Shown: positions 46,131-58,587, counted from the first letter of the stretch. The stretch is DNA of 64,000 nucleotides from Melampsora larici-populina 98AG31 (GCF_000204055.1 NW_006768766.1:2842524-2906523), one strand, 5' to 3'. The notes: generated by a model not told the origin, from the letters alone. Translations and numbers: made by a program.

Positions 46131-49100
46131 ACGCAAGACACCATGTTTTGGGTTTATAGTCGACACACAGGGAGACAGCAAAGAAAAGGAAGTTCTTTCA
46201 TGTCTGAGAAAGAACAATAAGCACCACAGGCTAACCATTTAAGGCATTTGTTTGTTTGTCTGTTTCAAACAAAACTACTCCCTCAACTTCTTAAGCCGCT
46301 CGCGGTTCTCCGCTGCAGCCTGGAGCCCCTTTGCAAGCTGTAGCCTTGCGCTTATCCGCTGTTGCCTTTCGTTTAGCCGCTGAAGAGCTGTCATCCGCTT
46401 GCGAGGCATCAGCCTTCTTTGTAGCATTGCGCGTGCGCTTGCTCCCTGTATGCAGCACATATGAGGTCAGTGTCCTACAGTACTGCAAAGAACAAAGAGA
46501 GTGTAGTGAAGGAAGGCAACTTACGTGGTTGGACCTCTGTGGAGGCTACTGGTGGTGAAAGGGCCTCCTCTTCAATTGACGGATTCAACTTTGGTATGGC
46601 CAACTTGATCTTCAATTTGACAGGGTCCAAAGGGGTCTTGATTTCCTCAGAAGGTTGATGAGATAGCTCATCAACCTCAATGTCGGCCTCTTTGGTTCCT
46701 ATGACATCCACATCATCCAGAGGTACAATATTGCCGTAGAGAAGCTTGTCATTATCGTGCTGAGGTTCTTCACGGTTGAGCCCGACGTAGAGAACGTCAT
46801 CGTTGTCATTTAAGATTTCTTCATCTGCATCAGCGTCATTGCGAACTGGCAAAGAAGGCTCTTCGGGCAAGGTTGTGGTCAAAATGGCGTTGTCAGTTTC
46901 TTCAAGAGAAGGAAGGCCTCCTCCGAATGGCATCGTGCTGGTAGGCATTGTGAAAGGTATTGAGAGGTGTCGATCTGGAAACTTCTTCATCATGTCCAGA
47001 AGGGCATGTTTGATCTTGACAGTTTCCGCTTTGAAAGGGACCCGCATGTAACACGTCCAGCTGGTGTTAGCAATACAACCAGAAAGGCTGTCCATGTCGC
47101 GGGATATGAGCTGGGAAAATCCTCCATTCTTGAGCTCGTCATAATGCCATACACCCAAGACACCTTCTACTGACCGCACCACTTGGCACCAATAATGGTT
47201 ACCACCCCAGAAACCACGGGTGACCATCTGATATTTGGCTTCACCTATATCTAGACGCGCTGGCCAGTTGGTGTCTCCCATGTAACGTCCTCGTTCCTTG
47301 GAATCTAAGGCCATGATGTTGTCCATGAGAAAATAGAGATGCAAAGGTAAGGATGTATCTTCAATCTTCATACATTGATCATATAACGTCGGGTCCTCTT
47401 GCTCGTGGCCTTTTTCCTTAATTGGATGACATCCACGGCATACAAGGCCGGGTTCGGTTAGGACACCTTCAGAGAATAACTGTTTTAGCAAAATGTCCAG
47501 TTGACCATAAGCAACACCAGACTCCCTGAACATCGATGGGAAAAGCCGGAAACCACCTAAAGATCTGTTTGTAGCTCGGTTGTGTTTGTCATTGCGATGA
47601 CATATTAATGTCTTAGTCACGTTGATAGCAAAAAGAGGCCTTGTGTGCGGGTGGTCTACTATCATGTCCATGAAACCATCGGCAGAACAAAACTTGTCGG
47701 ACGTGTATGACTCGGGTTTGAGAGCTTGGATGGCCTTGTGAATAATGTTCTGCCCGCGTTTCAATAAACTCCCGAGGTGTTTGCCTTCATTCATTTCGCC
47801 ATCGCAACGTCCGGTGAAATGTCAAATGATGATCGTGGGCAAAGATGTCCCATTGACGTGCGTGTGGTCACTCCAAAGTGGACCCCACAGAGCGTAGAGG
47901 GATTCCAGCGTGGCAGTCTGCCAGCATCAATTAAGCGTGCCAATGGGGGTGCCTGACGTATAAGACTTGTAGGTTGTCAAAGCACTTCGATTGATGTTCA
48001 AAGATCCTCGAGGACATCCAGGACCTTTCTTCTTGGAGGGTTTGCCGGATTTAGCCTCAGCACCGTCAAGCAGTTCTTTGGTGGTGTCCGGTGCACGGCC
48101 GTCGTTTGCAACGTATCGGCGTTTGGTGGGTTTGGCCATGCCTAAAGACGTAACAATATCTTGCCAATTTTGATTGCTGGAACTGTAAGTCACCGAGATA
48201 CCTTTGCATCTGGCCTCGTAGTCGCGCTCTAAACTCGAAACAAATGCAAATAGTTGAATCATCCCGGCGATGATCCCACACTTGCCATCACTAACACCAA
48301 CATTTGACAAAATTGTTCAATGTTAGACTCGTTACGATTATATGGTAGAACGCTTTGATAAATACCTACCAGAGCATGTAGTAGACCCGGTGTAAGGATT
48401 CTTGCGCATTGGTCGTCTTCGGTAAATCAGCGCGCCGGCGTGGTTGAGCTTGTTCTTTGTCATCTGATTCTTCTTCAGGTAATGGCGGGTCATCTTCAGG
48501 AATAAGCTTCCGCGCCCGGAAGAGCATGGCTTGGACATCCGCCGCATACCACCAGTTAATCCTTTTTTTCGCCAAAGGAAATAATCTTTGCAAATCTTTG
48601 AATCTTTGTTCAAGATTGGGACGTCCAGACGTTCATCCGGGAGAAGAAGCTCTCGGCACAGTGTCTTCCAAGTACCCTGCGTGTCAAAGGTACATGAAAA
48701 ACGTAGATTAATTAGATGAATTAAATCAAAACAATGGGACAGTTAATCAATGTCCAAAGAATGGGAACTGACCACCATATTAACCTTCACGATTTTGTGA
48801 TTTTTCGAAATGCGAGTGACCGCCTGTTGATAATGCTGTTCGCAGCCGTGCAACTTAGAAAAGGCAATTTTACAATCATGTACCTTGAATACCTCCATGT
48901 ATGCATCTATGAATCCATTTTTCTGAGCTGCAGAAAAATCAACAACCTGTTTGACCAGGCGTCTCTTTTCTCTGTCTGATAAGTCAGTCTTCTGGATTTG
49001 TTTGAAGAGAGTGGCGAAATGAGTTTTTTAGTGTAAGGTAGACAGTCCTCCGAGCCACGACAGTAGGATCGGTATCCAGCTCTGGAGCTTCTCATTGTAC

Positions 49101-49887
49101 ATCGACGTGGTTAATAGGTAACCGTTAAGGAAGAATTTGTATGTGACATCAGAGAGGAGGCCGCCAGAGTAGGCCTCCCCGTCTTCTTGTTTGAGTACTA
49201 GCATTTTGGCCATCCACTTTGTTTGGAAGGTAAAATGGTCATCGTCGTCCATTGTAACCAACACAATTTTCATTCCTTTCCTGTTGGAGGAAAAAGAGGA
49301 TATATCAGCCATGTATAGTCTTTAGCCACGTCAAAAGGATGAAAGGAATGGAATACAAAAGGATACGAAAATATGAAAGACTGGGAGTACGAAATAAATT
49401 CATCAATACTGACCTGGACCAATGTTTGATCTGTGTATACCACCTGTCACATCCTTCCTTGTCATTCTTATCGTCCATCAACCCGTGTTTGGCGAGAATT
49501 TCACAGCGCAAATAGCCGAGGCGGTTGGTATGTCCAAAAGATGAATGGATATCTGTTATTGAAGCAATAGGTTGGGTTCCAAGACGGGCACGTCCAACCT
49601 TTCAGAGAGCAAACAGCGAGAGTGAGTATGTGCTTCATGCTCTTCTGTGAACACAAGAGGACATTCTTACATACCTTCATACCAAGTGGTCCCAATTTCG
49701 GATCATTCAACACGGCCTCTTCCAGCTTTTCCTTTGCAAGAGGATCAGCCTTTTTGGGGTCAGGCCATTGGTGGGTGTGTTGTCCTTGGTGTTGCAACAA
49801 ACACCATTTTTCGACCGTGTCCTCGTCAACCCGACAGCGGGCATAACACGCCAAGTGATTCACAAGGCCAGGACATCCAGAGACAGT

Positions 49888-50676
49888 TGTTAATGTTCAA
49901 TCAACTCACAATAATTCCTCGACTCAAAACTATTGAGTCAGACTTACTTAATTCAAATTAGTCCTTGCGTATCCATCCCTGAGAAATCAATCAAATGCCA
50001 AAATGCCAAGCGCGTCTAAGGTAAAGCAATAGAGACGCAAGATCAGTAAAGTTCACTCAGTTGATTGACGGAAGGGGATAGTGATTTTGTTTAGTTTATT
50101 GTTTTTTCATTCTTTTCTTTGTTCTCACTTATAACTTGTCGAGCGTGTTGTAGAGTTACTCTTTCCCCATCTTTGGAAAGAGAACCTTTGTCCCCCATTG
50201 ATCGCATACTCAAGCTTATTCTCCTATTTGCTTCTCACTCATATCTACTGAACCGCTATAGGTACATTTCTGTGTTCACTTCATTTATGTTTGGTTCATT
50301 TCATTTACTAGTCTCTTATGTTGTAGGTCAGCGCACATCCACAAGTGTAGGATTTCGTGGTAGCCATATCTAACATTGAATCTTTATCAGGTAATTAAAA
50401 TTGATCTTTGGAAAGAGAACCTTTGTCCCCCATTGATCGCATACTCAAGCTTATTCTCCTATTTGCTTCTCACTCATATCTACTGAACCGCTATAGGTCA
50501 GCGCACATCCACAAGTGTAGGATTTCGTGGTAGCCATATCTAACATTGCATCTTTATCAGGTCAGCGCACATCCACAAGTGTAGGATTTCGTGGTAGCCA
50601 TATCTAACATTGCATCTTTATCAGTTTCTTATCACAGGTGTTGTTAGAGCTATTTCAAAGCACTCACACATTTTCA
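49888..50676 (+). repeat. 5' LTR of copia element, internally repetitive
   Basis: Begins TGTTAATGTTC and ends CACATTTTCA. Two internal units are repeated: a ~95-bp unit (from TTTGGAAAGAGAACC) twice, and a ~64-bp unit (GTCAGCGCACATCCACAAGT) three times. The U3/R/U5 borders cannot be placed from sequence alone. Confidence 0.92.
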
Positions 50677-50725
50677 TGGTAGCGAGAGAGACGTATCTCA
50701 TTCGATCCGTAATCATCCTAATTGG

Positions 50726-53700
50726 ATGAGTGATAACGAACAATTTGCAACATCCGCCGAAAATCTGCCTCCATCAGAAAATCACTCTGAATCCGAGGAA
50801 GAAGGCGACCAGACTCTATTGCATATATCTCAACTATTAAATCCACCCAATTCTAATCCTACTACCTATCTTGATTCAATACTTTCACATCCACAAGTCC
50901 ACATCATGTCAGCTCCAGCAAACCAGCCACCAATGCAAGGCACCAACAAACAACTTCAAGCCATATTTGTTAATCAAGCATTGAGTAAGATTCGTCCTGA
51001 GAAACCTTTATCAGACGAAAATTACTTTGTGTGGTCATCAGAAATTCGATGTGGTCTGGATTCAATGTATTATCTAGAATATATTGAAACAGACGACATT
51101 AGTGATGAACCCGGTTCAATTGCTCACGAAGTCGCTCGGAAATTTCTCACATCATGGCTACTCCAACAGTTAGATTCAACTAACCGAGCTAGGTTTGAGC
51201 CCAAGATTACCACCTACTCCGCCACGGGAGCTAAAACCGAAAGCTTACCAGCGAAATTATGGAAGTCTATTGATGAACATCATGCTGGGAGATCAAACGA
51301 AATCCGACTATTATTGGAAAGATCCCTCAATCTCATCACTCAATCCTCTTCTACTCCATTACTAAAACACTTGGAGAACTTTCAACTTGCTGTGACTAAA
51401 TTCAAAGGTGCTGGAGGTACCATATCCAATGACGACATGGGCCAAAAGCTGCTAATTTCCCTCAACAACGCCCATTTTGAGGACGCGAAGGCCATTGCGG
51501 ACAAGGACATCTTGAATTACGATGAAGTTGTTACTGCCCTGAAGAAACGCATGACGACTGTAGCTATGCTACGAGGAAATCGACATGAACGACAATTGCC
51601 TGTTTCAATCCTGCCCGAAGCCAGCGCTGTATCTCGGGCTAATCGATTTGCGAACAAATGCACCAAGAAGCGATGTCTTGGCATAAATCATTCCCCAAAT
51701 GAATGTTTCAAGAGACCTGGGAATGAACATCTGCAAAAAGAATGGATAGCTGAACGTATTAAGCTTGGTCAATGGAAAGGGGAGGTCCCGCCGAATCTTC
51801 CTGAAGCTTCGGCAATCACCGCCCTCGAAGAACCTTCAATCGAAGATCTCGAGGCATCTTTCAACCGTATGAATGCATCAGCTAGCCACGCCACTGCCGC
51901 CCATCTTTCGCCAACTGAGTCATCTGCTGAGCGGGATGCAGAAACCGCCTTAATTGACACAGCGGCTTCTCATCACATGTTTAAACATCAAGCTTCCTTT
52001 AGTACCTATGAAGATATAATTCACCTCAAGGAATCACTGAATCTTGCGGGTGGAACGAGCACGTTGCCAATTCATGGTCGGGGATCCGTCTTCATCAAGG
52101 GTCCTGCCGGTAACACGTTTGAATTTGATGACTGCTTACACGTGCCGGATCTCAAGCACAGCCTGATTTGTGGAACTCTCTTGCTCAAAGAAGATTTCGT
52201 TACCGTTAAAAATGGCGACTCTTTCGCTATTTCTCAAGCAGGCAAAGTGGCATTTGTCGGGAACTTCATCAAGAACGTCAACCTCTTACAAGTCAAAGTG
52301 AGGAATACATCACAACTCTCGCCAGCACAAGCATCATTTACTGACGCTACCTCCCTCCATCGGCGTCTAGGCCATCCCAACATCCACTATCTGAAAACTA
52401 TGTTAACGGAAGGCAGTGTGCTAGGGATTGGGGATGTTAAATCTGTTACTTTTCCTGATTCATTTGATTGCAATGCATGTGACCTTGCGAAAGGTCACAA
52501 AGTTTCTCATTCGTACACTCGAGAACGTAGCAAAGTCATGTTGGAAAATATACACATCGACTTGAGCGGTATCATTCGAACGCCCGCGTTATGTGGGAGC
52601 GCCTATTTCATTCTTTTTACCGACGATCATTCAAGCTATCGAGATGTAGCAGGTCTCTCTTCCAAATCAGCGGATGTCGTGTTCGAAAAGATCCATCAGT
52701 ACATTGCGTTAGTTGAACGGCAATGTGATGCCAAAGTCAAGAATCTTACTTTAGACAACGGCACAGAGTTCATCAATGACTTATTGGTACCGTACTGTGA
52801 AGCGCGTGGCATCTACATGAGGACCACCGCTGCCTACACACCAGAAGAAAACGGTGTGGCAGAGCGGGGCAACAGATCAGTGAAGGAGAAGTCCCGAGCC
52901 TTGATGATCAAAGCTAATATGCCAATTCGATTCTGGCTCTATGCGGTCAAAGCCGCTGTTTATCTCATCAATCGCACAGTTTCTTCTTCGCTTCCAAAAG
53001 GGAAGACGCCTTATGAGTTGAAACACAAGAAGAAGCCTGACATGACACACGTAAGAACCTTTGGCTGCTTGACTTACGTTTTGATTCGCAAACCGCTTCG
53101 AAATGGAGGTTTTGGTCAAGTCGCTAGGCCTGCAGTCCTTATCGGACACACACCTCACAACCACAATTATGAAGTCTTCATAGTCGAGTCCAACACCATA
53201 GTTTTGTCTCATGACATTACTTTTAAGGAACACATTTTCCCTTTTCGCAAACTCAAATCCTTCGATATCAATCATCTCTCAGCCGACGATGAGGATAGTG
53301 AACTTTTACCGGATCCTTCCACCCTTGTTTCTCCTAATGAGCAGGGTGACGACGTACCAGTCCCTGGTGGTGAAGGAATGCACCAGGACCTAGAACCTCT
53401 ACTGAATCTTAATCAAAATGAGGATATGAATCAGATCAACAATCAACTTGAAGAGCTCGACTTGACTCATCAACAGGATGCCATGCCGAGAAGATCGGAA
53501 CGGAACCGCCAACCTGTAGACCGATACACGCCGTCAGCAAGTTACGCTTTCTGGGAAGACCCCTCTGCTTTCACCGACGTCTACGATTCTTTTGGCTATG
53601 CTTTCGCGACGGGTCCAATTTTTCGTTTGATTAAAGAACCAGCTACCTACAAGATGGCCATGAAGCTTCCCGACAAAGACGACTGGACCGTTGCCTGTCA

Positions 53701-55239
53701 GAAGGAAATGAAAAACATGTCGGATCGGGGCGTGTGGCGTTTGGTTCCGCGACCAACTGATCATCCGGTTGTCGGTAGCAAGTGGCACTTGAAAATTAAG
53801 ATGAATGTCGACGGCACCATCAACAAGCGGAAAGCTCGTATTGTCGCAAAAGGGTACACCCAGACTTATGGTGTAGATTACTTTGACACCTTTGCGCCCA
53901 CAGGCAAGCCAGTATCTTACCGCGTACTGGTGGTTTATGCCACGATTTTTGGGTTACCTATTCATTCCATGGACACCATCGCCGCCTTCCTAAACGGTAG
54001 GCTCAAAGAACGAATCTTTATGGAACAGCCGGAAGGTTTTGAAGAAGGAGGTGACGCGGATCTTGTGTGTGAATTATATCAGACTATTTATGGCCTAAAA
54101 CAACTCGAGAATGGAATGACGAGTTCAAAACTAAGTGTGTGGCGGCGGGTTTCAGGCAATCAGTCGCAGATGAGTGTGTCTACCTTCGGTTCCGAGAGAA
54201 GGACATATGTATCTTTTACTTGCATGTGGATGACCTAGCCATCACCGGCAATAACATTGAAAGTTTTAAGGCCGAAATCATGACTTTTTGGGCAATGGAA
54301 GATTTAGGGGTATCAACGTGCGTGGTTGGTATTCAGATAGCTCGAAAAGGCCCGAATCACTACGCTCTGGGACAAGAATCTTATGCAAAGTCAATCTTGG
54401 AGAGGTTTGGGATGAGTGATTGTAAAGCGGCATCAACACCTTTTCTAGGCGGTACTAAATTGAGAAAGTCAACTGATGAAGACGTGTTGTCCTTTAAACG
54501 ATCCAACCTCCCTTACCGACAGGGGGTGGGAAGCCTTATGTATTTATCCCAATGCACCCGGCCGGACCTAGCTTATGCGGTAGGGTGTCTATCCCAGCAT
54601 TTAGAGAATCCTAACAAGCATCACTGGGAGGCCTTCCAGCACGTATTGCGTTGTTTGAAAGGAACCACGTCCCTCTGTATTCATTATAAATACGACCTGA
54701 CCTTACCAACCGAGATCTCCGGTAACAACAGCTGGACTCTACCGACCTATTTTTCGGACGCGGATTGGGCGGGAGACAGGAGTACAAGGCGTTCAACAAC
54801 TGGTTATGTGTTTTTAATGGCGGGAGGTGCGATTAGTTGGAGGAGTAGGCTGCAGCAGACGGTTGCAAAGTCTTCAACTGAGGCTGAGTATCGAGCAGCG
54901 AATGAGGCGGGTGACGAGGTTATTTGGCTCAACTTATTATTAGAAAGCATTGGTATCAAGCAATCTTTGCCCTTTCACTTAAATTGTGACTGCTTGAGCG
55001 CTATAGATTTATCTGAGAATGCAGTTTACCATGGCAGAACTAAAGCAATAGAGATTCATTTTCACTGGTTACGGGAAAAGGTTAAGGAAGGTATTTTTTT
55101 GCTCCGGCATGTGGATTCGGAGGACATGTTGGCGGACCTATTGACTAAGCCATTACATCCAGGTCCGTTTAGAAGTTTCAGAGATAGAATTGGGTTACGA
55201 GAGTTAGAAGAAGATATACATTTCAAAGCTGTCGATTGA
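50726..55239 (+). pseudogene. copia gag-pol polyprotein with one frameshift
   Basis: Frame one (50726 to about 54105) encodes gag, with a non-canonical knuckle-like CTKKRCLGINHSPNEC (C-x4-C spacing); protease (LIDTAASHHMF, near residue 408); the gag-pre-integrase finger (LHRRLGHPN … CNACDLAKGH); the integrase core (HIDLSGI, TLDNGTEF, ENGVAERGN); and the start of reverse transcriptase (KARIVAKGYTQTYGVDYF, IYGLKQ). At about 54105 the frame is lost. It resumes as EWNDEFKTKCVAAGF in the next frame through RT (YLHVDDLAITGN), RNase H (YFSDADWAG, KSSTEAEY) and stop at 55239. About four bases, or one modulo three, seem to be missing after IYGLKQ. There are no premature stops otherwise. This single recent lesion makes the copy probably inactive in cis. 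Confidence 0.92.
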
Positions 55240-55246
55240 GGGGGGG

Positions 55247-56032
55247 TGTTAATGTTCAATCGACTCACAATAATTCCTCGACTCAAAACTATTGAGTCAG
55301 ACTTACTTAATTCAAATTAGTCCTTGCGTATCCATCCCTGAGAAATCAATCAAATGCCAAAATGCCAAGCGCGTCTAAGGTAAAGCAATAGAGACGCAAG
55401 ATCAGTAAAGTTCACTCAGTTGATTGACGGAAGGGGATAGTGATTTTGTTTAGTTTATTGTTTTTTCATTCTTTTCTTTGTTCTCACTTATAACTTGTCG
55501 AGCGTGTTGTAGAGTTACTCTTTCCCCATCTTTGGAAAGAGAACCTTTGTCCCCCATTGATCGCATACTCAAGCTTATTCTCCTATTTGCTTCTCACTCA
55601 TATCTACTGAACCGCTATAGGTACATTTCTGTGTTCACTTCATTTATGTTTGGTTCATTTCATTTACTAGTCTCTTATGTTGTAGGTCAGCGCACATCCA
55701 CAAGTGTAGGATTTCGTGGTAGCCATATCTAACATTGCATCTTTATCAGGTAATTAAAATTGATCTTTGGAAAGAGAACCTTTGTCCCCCATTGATCGCA
55801 TACTCAAGCTTATTCTCCTATTTGCTTCTCACTCATATCTACTGAACCACTATAGGTCAGCGCACATCCACAAGTGTAGGATTTCGTGGTAGCCATATCT
55901 AACATTGCATCTTTATCAGGTCAGCGCACATCCACAAGTGTAGGATTTCGTGGTAGCCATATCTAACATTGCATCTTTATCAGTTTCTTATCACAGGTGT
56001 TAGAGCTATTTCAAAGCACTCACACATTTTCA
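55247..56032 (+). repeat. 3' LTR of copia element
   Basis: Near-identical to 49888-50676, with the same internal repeats. It lacks three bases near its end (GGTGTTAGAG against GGTGTTGTTAGAG). Confidence 0.94.
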
Positions 56033-57289
56033 ACAGTGCAATTGGGAAACCTACCCAATAACCAACAGAATCAACTTAGTTATTTGTCATATGATGATAA
56101 GTTTGAGATGACGTACTTTGCGAGATATTTCTCTATTCCCTTGTGCCCGGTGGGAGGCGATCCCGCCAGTTGGAAGCCTTTCTCAGAGCAAATCAAAATC
56201 CCAAGGCAGTAATAACGTCTAATAGTCCACTCATTGTTGTGTTCAGTCCGCATTGTGTGAGTCCACGCAATGGTTGCAATCCCCTTTTTAAAGTTAGTGA
56301 TTTGATCCTCGGCATTCTTCACAAACATCGTTTCGCCGTTAGGATATATGGGATATCCCTGTTCGTCGAGCTCACTGCCTTCATCAATCCATGTGGTGAA
56401 CTTCCGTTTGTTGAGGGGAAGCTGCAATTGCCGGGTTTTGACTGGCCCAACGTCTTCATCGTCAGTAGTTTCACTAACATGAGATATGTTGTTGACGTCT
56501 TCGAAAACATCTTGGATATTGGTGACTAGTTCAGATTTGGCTGACATTGTGATTACGCGTGGATCTTTATGATATCAACTACGACTAGATTTTAATGGAG
56601 TAGTTTCTAAGGAACTTGATTGTAAGGGATCCAAAGAAGATTCAGAGCAGTCTGAAGTCGAAATAATGGTAAATGGAGAGCTAGGAGTGGTAGTGAACAG
56701 ATTTTCCAAAGTGATATCGTGAATAGCTTCTGAGGTATGATGCGAAGACACATATGGGCACAAGTCCTCTTCTCCCTCTCCCGTATTTTCCAAGGGAGCG
56801 GCCGATGAAATGGAGAATGTCTGCCCCATGGTGGAAGTGATAGAAACCAAGTTGAAAGTACAAAAGCCTTAATTCAAAAGTACAAAAGCGTCAAGGAATG
56901 CTTTAAATGTAACCAATAGGAAGGGACAAAAGCGTCATCAAGAGATGCTTCAAGTCAAGATCAAAAGAGACTAGGAACTAAAGGTTGTCAAAACCAAGAA
57001 ACGGTTGTCAAGAAAAGCGAGAAGTCTTTGAAATGTTCGTCGTGCAATCCAAAAGTGGTTGGAATTCCTATTTACAATCCGGATTGATTCTGTTCATATG
57101 ATCAGAACCGTAATCATATCACGTGGGCCTCCACTCCATGGATATGTGGATATGTGGGAATGTGGGAATGGTGAAAGGGCGGCATTTTGTTTTTTTCGAA
57201 AGGCTTTTGCATGCCTTTGATACCTTGCCAAACATCAGGTATATACGTCTGATGTTTGGGTTGTGTGGTGTCCGTTTGGCATTCCATCA

Positions 57290-57698
57290 TCTGAAGTTTG
57301 TGCGTTGAAGTGTCGGTCAGATGTGGTGTAAAACATCGGTGTAAAATTGAAGGTGAGCTCAGCAGAATGGGATTTTTGCACCAACCAGATCTTACACATG
57401 GCAATTTAGTGTAGCCGGCTCGGTGTAAAAATACACTTCGGGTCGGGGCCCGTGATTATTACACTGACTTTTTTTACACAGCCGTGCCATGTGTAACAAA
57501 TTCTGTGTAAAATTCAATCTCGCCACCGGCCACAAGAATTTTACACTGTTTTTTTACACTGTTTTTTTAACACAGACAAAAAAAATTGAAAGAGGTGTAA
57601 AATTCTAAGAACCCAACCACCTTTTGGAATTTTACACCGACTCGGTTTTACACAGAATGATCCGGTGTAAACGAGTCTGTGTAAAAATCACCTACCCC
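57290..57698. repeat. Right terminal/subterminal repeat of GCM element
   Basis: Inverted copy of the left TIR region (45097-45126 plus 45750-46130). It carries a similar density of GTGTAAAA/TTTTACAC motifs and the shared GTGGCCGGTGG block. Confidence 0.82.
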
Positions 57699-57707
57699 AT
57701 ATGAAAC

Positions 57708-58587
57708 CTGTAGTCAACAGGCATCAATCTGTCTAGTCACAAGAGCAGTCATTAGTGATGAATGAGTTGCATGAGTTGGGTAAGATCCAATACTTTGATC
57801 AGTGATTTTGCCATTAGCTGTAGCTTGTTCCAAGACCAGATCGTCTTTGGTAAACCAGACAGTAAAGTAGCAGCTCATAGTGGATTTCATGTGTTTACCA
57901 ATTTAGTTGTTCAACTTACATGTATGATTAAATGTTGAGGTCAGGAAGGCAAAACTTACAATAAAACACTCTTATGATGATAGTAGATTCTCTTACAACA
58001 CAAAGACACTTTTGAGCAGAAGGGCATCAGGATTGTCCAAAATCATATGCTTCCATCTGCACCCCCGTTTGAGCTGTCCCCTGGATGTCAGTGCACACAG
58101 ACGTCACAGTCTGTGGCACATACTCAGGATTCCTGGCTGGGCATACATTTAAATAGGAACACCCTTGAAATTCCATGGGATGTCCCAAATTCCAATTCTG
58201 ATCCAGGCGCCTTGAATTGGTTTTGTCAGGATACCCCTTCCCCTGCAAAAACCTGGTTGCCTAGGACATCTGTGTGTCCTTGTGGTGTAGTGATCTAATA
58301 CAATCTCAGTTTCAGTTCAATCTTTCAACTTTTGTTTGTATGAAAAGTTAAAGATTACAAGCCCTTTAAACCCTAACCCCTAACCCCTAACCCCCAACTG
58401 CCAAGTTAATCAAAATGAACAATCATTGTAGGGAAGACATAGGATATCCATATCTTTTGAAACCATGTATCAGTTCACACCCAAAAATTCAAAGAATCTT
58501 GCTGTTGTGATCAAAAAGGAGACCAGAATGCTGAATGATAAAAAAAAGCTTTATATTTCTTTCACAAATCAAATGTTGTACTATATA
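57708..58587. other. Spacer with a short telomere-like tract
   Basis: No supported gene. At 58368-58395 the tract CCCTAACCCCTAACCCCTAA resembles fungal telomere repeat (TTAGGG complement) with an extra C. It is only about four units long and lies inside ordinary repeat DNA, so it is interstitial. Confidence 0.55.

Larger units (their letters stand above)
49888..56032 (+). mobile_element. Full-length young Ty1/copia element, TSD ACAGT
   Basis: Two LTRs of 789 and 786 bp bound the element. ACAGT is duplicated at 49883-49887 and 56033-56037. The LTRs differ by only three visible substitutions and one 3-bp indel, so the insertion is recent. A TGGTAGCGAGAG sequence right after the 5' LTR is the likely primer binding site, and GAGGGGGGG before the 3' LTR is the polypurine tract. 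It lies in the opposite orientation to the GCM transposase gene that it interrupts. Confidence 0.95.
46290..56829 (-). pseudogene. GCM-domain transposase with C-terminal USP-like protease, split by a copia element
   Basis: Read from right to left. The GCM domain (56547-56117, then from 56050) shows FTTWIDEGSELDEQGYP, YYCLGILICSEKGF and, across the copia insertion, CTVSGCPGLVNHL, CRVDED, HQGQHTHQWPDP. Removing the copia element plus one ACAGT rejoins the frame. Next come transposase segments (49598-49414; 49280 onward, with SDVTYKFFLNGYLLTTS, VVDFSAAQKNGF, KLHGCEQHYQQAV; TTNAQESLHRVYY near 48390). The C-terminal part resembles a ubiquitin-specific protease: a Cys box CWQTATLESLYALW (47926 leftward) and a His box HYWCQVV with GVWHYDELKNGG (about 47150-47200). 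An acidic region and a Lys/Arg-rich tail end the protein. TGA at 48633, 47927 and 47822 and TAA at 49028 interrupt conserved parts; another TGA at 56575 precedes the GCM domain. The copy is dead. Start at 56829 or 56547 is unresolved. Confidence 0.8.
45097..57698 (-). mobile_element. GCM-domain Mutator-like transposon, 9-bp TSD, with nested insertions
   Basis: The left end GGGGAGGGGGAATTTTACAC and the inverted right end GGGGTAGGTGATTTTTACAC form the outer terminal repeats. The nonamer ATATGAAAC is exactly duplicated at 45088-45096 and 57699-57707. The terminal repeats extend for about 400 bp and are packed with GTGTAAAA/TTTTACAC motifs. The span is 12.6 kb, but 6.15 kb is a copia element (49888-56032 plus TSD) and 0.63 kb is a hairpin element (45127-45749). 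The original transposon was thus about 5.8 kb. It carries one minus-strand transposase gene. Confidence 0.9.

Noticed and set aside
58368..58395. Chromosome end
   Set aside because: Only about four telomere-like units with coding transposon DNA on both sides.
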